DNA of 64,000 bases from a virus, in the IMG/VR virus record IMGVR_UViG_3300047469_000054, positions 1 to 64,000 of that record; one strand, given 5' to 3'. The translations under genes and the position numbers were made by a program. Below the pieces are notes generated by a model. It was not told the DNA's origin and ran no database searches. It worked only from the letters and a program-made list of their open reading frames with translations. Each line of letters begins with the position of its first letter. Positions within the stretch are counted from its first letter, which is position 1. Positions 57,798 to 64,000 of this stretch are shown here, in pieces.

Positions 57798-59963
57798 ATG
57801 GCCGCAACAGACCTTGAAAAGCTTGTAGTTCAGCTTTCCGCAGACATTACGAAATATGAGAAGAGCCTAAATAAGGCGCTGTCCCAAACTAATTCTAACG
57901 CCTCCAAAATGGAGAAGCGTTTTAAATCCATGACTACAAGCATTAATTCCTCATTGAATGGCATCGGTGGCAAGGGATTTGCCTTGGGTAGCGGCTTTTT
58001 GGCTGGCGTTATCAGCGTTGATAAGATCGCGCAATATTCTGATGCGTTTACGACTATTCAAAACTCGCTGAAGATTGCTGGCCTACAGGGGGAAGAGCTT
58101 AATTCAGTATTTGAAAAGCTCACAGCTCAGGCACTAAAGAATCACGCGCCCGTTGATGACTTGGCTAAGCTTTATGGCAAAGCGGCCATGCAGCAAAAGA
58201 ATCTCGGAGCGTCATCGGAAGATCTGCTAAAGTTCACTGACGCCGTAGCTGCGTCATTGCGCGTTTCTGGCACGTCGGCCCAAGACGCTAGCGGCCCGTT
58301 GCTCCAGCTTGCGCAATCGCTTGGTACTGGTCGCGTCATGGCCGAAGAATTCAATTCTGTTCTTGAGGGTATGCCAGCTCTTGCGGGTGCTATCGCTAAC
58401 AACATCAAGCAGGCGAATGGAAGCATCGGCACGCTAAAACAATTAGTGTCTAGCGGCGATATCTCCAGTCGAGCGCTCTTTGACGCGGCAATCCAAGGCG
58501 CGCAAGAGCTAAATGATAAGGCCAATCTAGCCGGGACTACGATTTCGCAAGCCATGACTGATTTGCGCACCAATCTTATTGTTGCGGTCGGTGGCTTCAA
58601 TGATGCTACACATGCTAGTGATTTCTTGGTTAAGGCCATTCAAGACCTTGGCAATGATTTAAAGGGCGCAATTACCGACGTCGAAAATCTTGTAGTGTCG
58701 CTTCAAGGCCTAGCACCTGGGCCTGCCATCCAAGAGTTGATTACCGGCATTAACGGCGTTGGCCTTGCCGCTCGTGATGCATATGCGCTTGTGCGTCAGC
58801 TTGCGGGCGGCGTTGCGGCTGAAGTCAAAGATAATCTCATGCCAGATCAAGCGGCAAGAGATAGAGAGAGCGCTATTCTAAGCGTTTATACGCCAGATCA
58901 GGCGGCAAAGGACAAGGCCTCTGTTCAGGATACGCTTAATGCCATCGACAAGATGGCTGCTGATAATGCTGAAAAGTTTGATGCGCTTCCCGCCAATGGG
59001 CCGCAACCGACATCAAGGCCAAAGCCGACACCAATTGACCTTGATGATCCAAAGTATGCTGTTCCTGGCCAGAAAGACAAAGCCGGAAGCGGTAAAGCCA
59101 AAAAGGAAAAGCTTGACGCATATCAGAAAGAAACGCAATCCATCAAGGATCGTACAAACGTTCTGAATGCGGAAACGGCTGCGCAGGCGCAAGTTAATCC
59201 GCTGGTTGATGACTACGGCTATGCGCTTGCAAAGGCCAAGGCTCAGCAGGACCTTATTAACGCCGCTACGAAGGCGCACAAGCCGATCACGGATGAAATG
59301 CGTGCTGCTATCGACCTGACGGCGGAAGCGTATGCTCAGGCAAGTGTAGAGGCTGAAAAGCTTGCGGAGAAGCAGAAGAAGGTAAAGGAAACGCAGCAGG
59401 AGATTTCCGATACCGCTAAGGATGTTACGCGCGGTATTGTTGATGGCTTCATCGCGGGTAAAAGTGCCGCAGATATCTTTTCGGACGCATTGACAAAGAT
59501 CGCGAATAAGCTTCTCGATTCCGCCTTTGATTCTCTATTCGATTCCAAGTCTAGCGGCGGCGCAGGCTTGGGAGGCGCCATCTCTAAGTTGTTTGGCTTT
59601 GCCGATGGCGGCTATACAGGTCCAGGCGGCAAGTATGACGCGGCTGGTATTGTGCATAAGGGCGAATATGTTATCCCTGCCGATAAGGTGAGAAAGATGG
59701 GCGTCGGCGGCATTGAAAGAATGCTTGATGGCTTTGCCGATGGCGGCCCGGTTCAAGCCCCGCGAATTTCCAAGGTTTCGCCTGGAGCGTCTTCTGGTAA
59801 CGGCTTGTCAATTAATTATTCACCCACATATGATAATCGTGGGATTGATTCCGATAGGCTGGCAAGGCTAGAGCAGATCCAAGAAAAAGATAGAAGTGAA
59901 TTTGCTAGCCGTACCGTTGATACAATCCGCAAGGCTAGAAATAATAATGTAAAGGGAATCTAA
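57798..59963 (+). CDS. Tail tape measure protein
   Basis: 721 residues. N terminus LEKLVVQLSADITKYEKSLN and the tape-measure domain (FTTIQNSLKIAGLQGEELNS, QALKNHAPVDDLAKLYGKAA, GRVMAEEFNSVLEGMPAL, about 75-220). Central Lys/Gln/Ala coiled coil, a hydrophobic patch near 540-575, and a C-terminal IVHKGEYVIPADKVRKMG end typical of siphovirus tape measures. At 1.5 Angstrom per residue this would predict a tail of roughly 110 nm. Confidence 0.92.
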   Translation: MAATDLEKLVVQLSADITKYEKSLNKALSQTNSNASKMEKRFKSMTTSINSSLNGIGGKGFALGSGFLAGVISVDKIAQYSDAFTTIQNSLKIAGLQGEELNSVFEKLTAQALKNHAPVDDLAKLYGKAAMQQKNLGASSEDLLKFTDAVAASLRVSGTSAQDASGPLLQLAQSLGTGRVMAEEFNSVLEGMPALAGAIANNIKQANGSIGTLKQLVSSGDISSRALFDAAIQGAQELNDKANLAGTTISQAMTDLRTNLIVAVGGFNDATHASDFLVKAIQDLGNDLKGAITDVENLVVSLQGLAPGPAIQELITGINGVGLAARDAYALVRQLAGGVAAEVKDNLMPDQAARDRESAILSVYTPDQAAKDKASVQDTLNAIDKMAADNAEKFDALPANGPQPTSRPKPTPIDLDDPKYAVPGQKDKAGSGKAKKEKLDAYQKETQSIKDRTNVLNAETAAQAQVNPLVDDYGYALAKAKAQQDLINAATKAHKPITDEMRAAIDLTAEAYAQASVEAEKLAEKQKKVKETQQEISDTAKDVTRGIVDGFIAGKSAADIFSDALTKIANKLLDSAFDSLFDSKSSGGAGLGGAISKLFGFADGGYTGPGGKYDAAGIVHKGEYVIPADKVRKMGVGGIERMLDGFADGGPVQAPRISKVSPGASSGNGLSINYSPTYDNRGIDSDRLARLEQIQEKDRSEFASRTVDTIRKARNNNVKGI

Positions 59964-59964
59964 T

Positions 59965-60615
59965 ATGGCGATCACATTTCCTCGCGATTTTCTAACTGGC
60001 TTCCCCGGATGGAATACTGAATTCAAATTGGAATTTAGGCAAGATAAGAGCCGTTCGGCGGGCGGCACTACCTATGTGAAAGATATGGGGACGCCAATAT
60101 GGCGCGCAACATATACGACTCGAGTCCTAAGCCCAAATGAGCTTGATAGATGGAGAGCCATTATCGATACTCAGGACGGCGGGCTGAATGCGTTTATTGC
60201 TGTGCCGCTATCAAGGTGCTATCCAATCCTCTACCCTAACGGTAGCGGCTTGTGGGCAACGACATGGACAAGTGGCGTGACCGGTCAGGGCAATATTTCT
60301 GCTATCGTCACACCAAATAAGGAGATTTCTATTTCTGGTTTGCCAGTCGGATATCAGGCAAGCGTTGGTGATATGGTTCGCATTGGTAGCCGCAATCTCC
60401 ATCGTATTGTTGGTGTGTCCGGCCCGGCAAGTGGTGCAGGTGTCATCACCGTTGAAATTCGTCCTGGATTGTGGCCGGAATCCGCAGTAGGTAACGTTGT
60501 CTATTTTCCGCGACCATGGTGCAGAATGGTTGTCGATCCTAGTAGCGTCTCGACAACGGCGGACAGAACTACTGGACGCGGGACGCTGTCTTTTGATGGA
60601 TGGGAGTATCGTTAA
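59965..60615 (+). CDS. Distal tail protein (DUF2460, GTA gp12-like)
   Basis: 216 residues. FPGWNTEFKLEFRQDKSRSA and the MGTPIWRATYTTRVLSPNEL segment with WRAIIDTQDGGLNAF match the DUF2460-type distal tail protein. C-terminal beta domain (FPRPWCRMVVDPSSV). Starts two bases after the tape measure. Confidence 0.8.
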   Translation: MAITFPRDFLTGFPGWNTEFKLEFRQDKSRSAGGTTYVKDMGTPIWRATYTTRVLSPNELDRWRAIIDTQDGGLNAFIAVPLSRCYPILYPNGSGLWATTWTSGVTGQGNISAIVTPNKEISISGLPVGYQASVGDMVRIGSRNLHRIVGVSGPASGAGVITVEIRPGLWPESAVGNVVYFPRPWCRMVVDPSSVSTTADRTTGRGTLSFDGWEYR

Positions 60616-61247
60616 TGCCAAGGAATATTTCAGCTGCAAACCTATTGGCGCTTCAGCAAGGACTCTTGGTATTTAGAGACTTTGTGTCGATTACAGCTAG
60701 AGTCATGGGGTCATCGGAAACCGTTCGCGATGACATGTGGAGCGACTACGGTAACGTATCTGCGCAAATCATCAATCCTAATACGGGGGCCACGGAAAGC
60801 AGAGACTTCTATGGTTCAGGAACAATCATTTCCATTGATGATATTCCGATGACATCAAACCTTCAGGCGCAAAACGTAAATATCAATATGGGGCAGATCA
60901 ATGCTCACGTTGAAAACCTATTGCGCGGATACGATCTTAGGCAGGCGCCGATAGAAATATATCGCGGCTTTTTCGATCCATCTAGCCGCCTTATGGTTGC
61001 TCCAGCTGAAGCTAGGTTCGTTGGATTTATCGATAGCGTTGAGATTGATACTCCAGCGGAGAATGAGTTCGGAAACGCCATTGCTACTTGCGTTAGCAAC
61101 ACGCAGGAAATTACACGCGCAAACTCTGAAACTAGGTCGCAGGCTTCGCAGGCCGTACGCGTTAGCAATGATGGCTTTTTCAACGATAGCGCCACAACTG
61201 GAAGTTGGAAAGTATGGTGGGGTTCCGTTAAGGGCAAGGTGTCCTAG
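60615..61247 (+). CDS. Tail hub/baseplate protein (DUF2163, GTA gp13-like)
   Basis: 210 residues; ATG overlaps previous stop and has GGGAG upstream. RNISAANLLALQQGLLVFRD and FVSITARVMG start, then beta-rich hub domain with APIEIYRGFFDP and GFIDSVEIDTPAEN. Fits the tail hub encoded after DUF2460. Confidence 0.78.
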   Translation: MPRNISAANLLALQQGLLVFRDFVSITARVMGSSETVRDDMWSDYGNVSAQIINPNTGATESRDFYGSGTIISIDDIPMTSNLQAQNVNINMGQINAHVENLLRGYDLRQAPIEIYRGFFDPSSRLMVAPAEARFVGFIDSVEIDTPAENEFGNAIATCVSNTQEITRANSETRSQASQAVRVSNDGFFNDSATTGSWKVWWGSVKGKVS

Positions 61248-61687
61248 TGGCAGTTCGTAAAGCCACCAGGGGCGATGTGTCCACGATCGTTCGCATGGCC
61301 GAAATGTTCCATGGGGAAACTAGATATCCAACTTCATTCAATGATGGCCGAGTAGAGGCTCTAGTGTCAAGAATGATCGGAACATCATCCGCAGTCATAT
61401 TCGTCGCTGGTGAGCCTGCCTGTGGTTTCCTGGCTGCATTTAAGGACGTATCTCCCATGACGGGCGAACACTTTGCTAATGAGATAGCCTTTTGGGTTGA
61501 TCCGTCGCATAGGCGCGGCAAATATGGTGCCGCGCTCATTGATGCTTATGTTGATTGGGCTAAATCTAATGGATGCGCAGTCGCTAGATTGACGACGCAA
61601 GAGAATATGCGTCCGGAGTTGGTTGAAAGAGTTTATGGCCGTTTTGGATTCGGAAAGCAAGAGACTGCATTTATAAGGAGGCTATAA
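61247..61687 (+). CDS. GNAT acetyltransferase in the tail block
   Basis: 146 residues from a GTG overlapping the previous stop. RKATRGDVSTIVRMAEMFH start, EIAFWVDPSHRRGKYGAALI (acetyl-CoA-binding motif A, about 84-103) and ERVYGRFGFGKQETAFI end are clear GNAT signatures. This slot usually holds an NlpC/P60 peptidase in GTA-like tails, which is missing here. Target unknown. Confidence 0.85.
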   Translation: MAVRKATRGDVSTIVRMAEMFHGETRYPTSFNDGRVEALVSRMIGTSSAVIFVAGEPACGFLAAFKDVSPMTGEHFANEIAFWVDPSHRRGKYGAALIDAYVDWAKSNGCAVARLTTQENMRPELVERVYGRFGFGKQETAFIRRL

Positions 61688-61690
61688 AAT

Positions 61691-64000
61691 ATGCCAGCTT
61701 TTACCGCTATCGTTGGTGCGATCACAACGCTTAGCACGTTCATTGGAACGCTAGGTCCCATTGGCGCGTTTGCCCTAAAGACGGCTGTTGGTGTTGGCCT
61801 TAGTTTGGCCGCGCAAGCTCTTGCCGGAAAAAAGAAAAGTTCTGCATCTGCGCAATCTGGTATCAATGGCGACATTCAGGCCGGTGGCGATGTGGCCCGC
61901 TCTTTCATTATGGGCAAATATAATACAGCCGGTTCTATAGTATGGGTTAATACATGGGGTAAGGACGATGGAACGCCAAATGCTTGGCTGACACAGGTTA
62001 TCGCCTTGTCTGACGTTCCGGTGAAGGGGCTACTTGAGGTATGGGTAGATGGCGCTCGCGTCACCTACGATCCAGCCGGTAACAACAATACTATTTTTGG
62101 GTATTCCATCCCGGAGTATGTCAAGAGTGGCGCCAATCTGTATGTAAAGTTTTATGATGGTAGGCAGACTGTTGCCGATCCGGCTATTATCGCGAACGCA
62201 ACATCCGCAGACCGCACGTATGACGGTTCTCGTGTTGGGTATGGCGTTGCCTATGCTGTTGTCCATTCCAGGTCTACAAAGGGCATGTTCTCTGGTATCC
62301 CATCGCTGAAGTTTACTGTTGACGGGATGGCGCTTTATGATATCTCTAAGGATTCAAGCGTTGGCGGCGTTGGTCCGCAGCGTTATGCCGATCCGGCAAC
62401 ATGGGGCGGAGATGGCGACTATCTTCCGGCCGTTCAGCTTTATAACCTTTGGCGCGGTATCCGCTATAATGCCGCGTGGGTATACGGCATGCAGAACATT
62501 ACAACGGCTCGCCTTCCTTCTGATAATTGGATCAATGCCGTCATTGCCTGCCGCACGCCTATTCAGGACGCCAGCGGCGCAACCGTCAACACTTATAGAA
62601 GCGGCCTAGAGGTATCCGTTGATACTCCGTTGTCTGACGCTGCCGATGCGCTTCTGACGGCATGTCAGGGGAAGATAGCGGAGCTAGGTGGTATCTATCG
62701 CATTTATCTAGGCGCGCCGGGGTCGCCCACAATTTCTTTTTCAGATGACGACATCCTGTCAACTGAAGAGCAGAGCTTTACGCCATTCTTTGGTCTGTCT
62801 GATACGATTAATGGCATTACGGCTACATACGGTGACGAGCGGACTTGGGAGACCACAACCGCGCCGCCGCTATATCGCACTGATCTGGAAAGCCTTGCCG
62901 GTAATCGCCGCCTGCTTTCTAGCGTAGAGTTCCACGCCGTAACCAATGCTGAACAAGTACAGCGCCTAATGAAATCAGCGCTGCTTACGGCTCAACGCGC
63001 CCGCAGGCACACAATTGTTCTTCCTCCAAAATATTGGGCATACGCGGTTCCTGGAGAGGTTATTTCATGGAATTCTGAACGTAACGGTTATATCGATAAG
63101 CTGTTTCAGATAGATGGCGTTAATGATCGCGCAAACTGCGATGTTATGCTCGACATCACCGAAGTTGACCCGGAGGATTATGATTGGACTCCGTCCACTG
63201 ATTACAAGCCTCCAGTTGATGGCGCTCTAGGCCCAATCACTCCGCAGCCCCAAGCAATCGTTGATTGGTTCGCGGAGCCGTATACGCTTCTTGATAACGA
63301 TGGCGTTGCGCGCCGCCCGGCTATTCGGCTTGTCTGGTCTACCGACCCGGAGACGCTCGTTAACGTTGAGGCGATCAAATGGCAGATCCGTGACGCTACG
63401 TCTTTCGTCGTTTTGTGGGTTGGCTCGACAAACATTCCTGAAGCTGGTCAGGCGATCATCTCTCAGGGTCTCTTGCCCAATACCAACTATCAAGTTTCAG
63501 GCGCTTATGTTCCTGAAGATAGCGACCGAGAAACCTTGTGGTCATCGTGGATTCCCGTCACGACTCCGAACGTCCTTTTGGGTTCTCTGGACATCTACGC
63601 TCCCGGTATCGTTGAGGGCATTAAGGAATTCATCAGCGACGCCACTCTTTGGATTCGCGACGGCGTTAGGCAGGCTTATCTTGATGCACAAAGAAACACG
63701 CGCATTACGGCTGACCAAGATTATGGCACTTTTACTAGCCGCCAAGAGATGCGCGTTGAGCTTTCGGCGTCTACGCAAACATCTATCAATACGCTTACGG
63801 CGCAATATACATCAGACATCCTAACGGCTACTGGACCGAATTCAGCATTGTCGCAGCGCATTGACTCTCTCAACGCTGAGCTTACGGATACGCAATCGCA
63901 AGTTACCTCTAATGCTGGTGCCATTCAAAATGTAAGCGCTGGATTGACGATTGTTGACGGTCGCATTACGTCCGTAAGTCAGGATTTGACAACGCTAACA
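61691..64000 (+). CDS. Tail tip / host specificity protein (TipJ-like), 3' end missing
   Basis: Open from 61691 to the window end (770 codons seen, no stop). A TAAGGAG-like AAGGAGG site lies before the ATG. Starts with a hydrophobic segment (FTAIVGAITTLSTFIG, GAFALKTAVGVGLSLAAQAL), then DVPVKGLLEVWVDGARVTYD and the phage tail-tip (PF13550-like) region around FSGIPSLKFTVDGMALYD and PPPLYRTDLESLAG-type stretches, followed by fibronectin-like and coiled-coil segments (ELSASTQTSINTLTAQY). Forms the central tail tip and continues outside the window, then likely reaches the fibre at base 2. Confidence 0.88.
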   Translation, partial: MPAFTAIVGAITTLSTFIGTLGPIGAFALKTAVGVGLSLAAQALAGKKKSSASAQSGINGDIQAGGDVARSFIMGKYNTAGSIVWVNTWGKDDGTPNAWLTQVIALSDVPVKGLLEVWVDGARVTYDPAGNNNTIFGYSIPEYVKSGANLYVKFYDGRQTVADPAIIANATSADRTYDGSRVGYGVAYAVVHSRSTKGMFSGIPSLKFTVDGMALYDISKDSSVGGVGPQRYADPATWGGDGDYLPAVQLYNLWRGIRYNAAWVYGMQNITTARLPSDNWINAVIACRTPIQDASGATVNTYRSGLEVSVDTPLSDAADALLTACQGKIAELGGIYRIYLGAPGSPTISFSDDDILSTEEQSFTPFFGLSDTINGITATYGDERTWETTTAPPLYRTDLESLAGNRRLLSSVEFHAVTNAEQVQRLMKSALLTAQRARRHTIVLPPKYWAYAVPGEVISWNSERNGYIDKLFQIDGVNDRANCDVMLDITEVDPEDYDWTPSTDYKPPVDGALGPITPQPQAIVDWFAEPYTLLDNDGVARRPAIRLVWSTDPETLVNVEAIKWQIRDATSFVVLWVGSTNIPEAGQAIISQGLLPNTNYQVSGAYVPEDSDRETLWSSWIPVTTPNVLLGSLDIYAPGIVEGIKEFISDATLWIRDGVRQAYLDAQRNTRITADQDYGTFTSRQEMRVELSASTQTSINTLTAQYTSDILTATGPNSALSQRIDSLNAELTDTQSQVTSNAGAIQNVSAGLTIVDGRITSVSQDLTTLT

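Overview
The window is a nearly complete genome of a long-tailed (siphovirus-type) phage that probably infects an alphaproteobacterium of the Rhizobiales. The host call rests on GTA-like tail-tip genes (DUF2460 and DUF2163 types and a GTA gp10-type tail chaperone), TTGAC-type promoters, and families common in rhizobial phages and prophages; it is an inference. Genes are packed head to tail, often with 1-17 base overlaps, and all but one short gene lie on the + strand. No integrase or CI-like repressor was found, so a strictly lytic life is likely. The window opens inside a tail-fibre gene and closes inside the tail-tip gene. The two ends look contiguous on a circular or circularly permuted molecule, so only a small piece seems to be missing.

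Layout. 1-2.65 kb: end of the tail fibre and a DUF4376 protein. 2.7-5.6 kb: lysis block (GH19-type endolysin with a C-terminal membrane segment, overlapping inner/outer spanin pair, small membrane protein) and a metallophosphoesterase. 5.6-8.5 kb: small early genes, including a probable cyclic-nucleotide sponge of the Acb2/Tad1 type, a DUF1937 protein and a dNMP-kinase-like protein. 8.47-8.65 kb: the lone minus-strand gene. 8.8-24.4 kb: replication and nucleotide block (Sak4-like ATPase, DUF669 SSB-like protein, Cas4/RecB-like nuclease, two tandem sigma-like proteins, SF2 helicase, prim-pol/RepA-type helicase fusion, HD hydrolase, DUF1643 protein, HNH, Dam-type methyltransferase, second methyltransferase). 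24.4-36.7 kb: many small accessory genes of mostly unknown function, with a GIY-YIG/AP2 homing endonuclease and a small (p)ppGpp-hydrolase-like protein. 36.7-37.4 kb: AT-rich candidate origin with iterons, a large palindrome and a G-quadruplex motif. 37.4-43.1 kb: VRR-NUC nuclease and small genes, interrupted by a hairpin-rich non-coding stretch. 43.1-64 kb: operator-like repeats, a strong promoter, then terminase, protease-capsid fusion, two SGNH hydrolases, portal, collagen-like protein, connectors, tail tube, tape measure and tail tip.

The most unusual part is the structural block. Between capsid and portal lie a free SGNH hydrolase and a near-copy of the tail-tube protein fused to a second SGNH hydrolase, which suggests a virion carrying esterase domains on its tail (and perhaps head). 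Other regions worth attention are two promoter-associated, hairpin-rich stretches without genes (25.2-25.7 and 39.6-40.1 kb), the iteron/G-quadruplex region, and the operator cluster upstream of the late genes.

Functional reading: about a dozen sigma70-like promoters (TTGACA/G, 16-17 bases, TAtAAC/TACACA-like), several directly behind terminators, would let host RNA polymerase read the early and middle genes. The two sigma-like proteins are candidates for switching transcription to the late genes.
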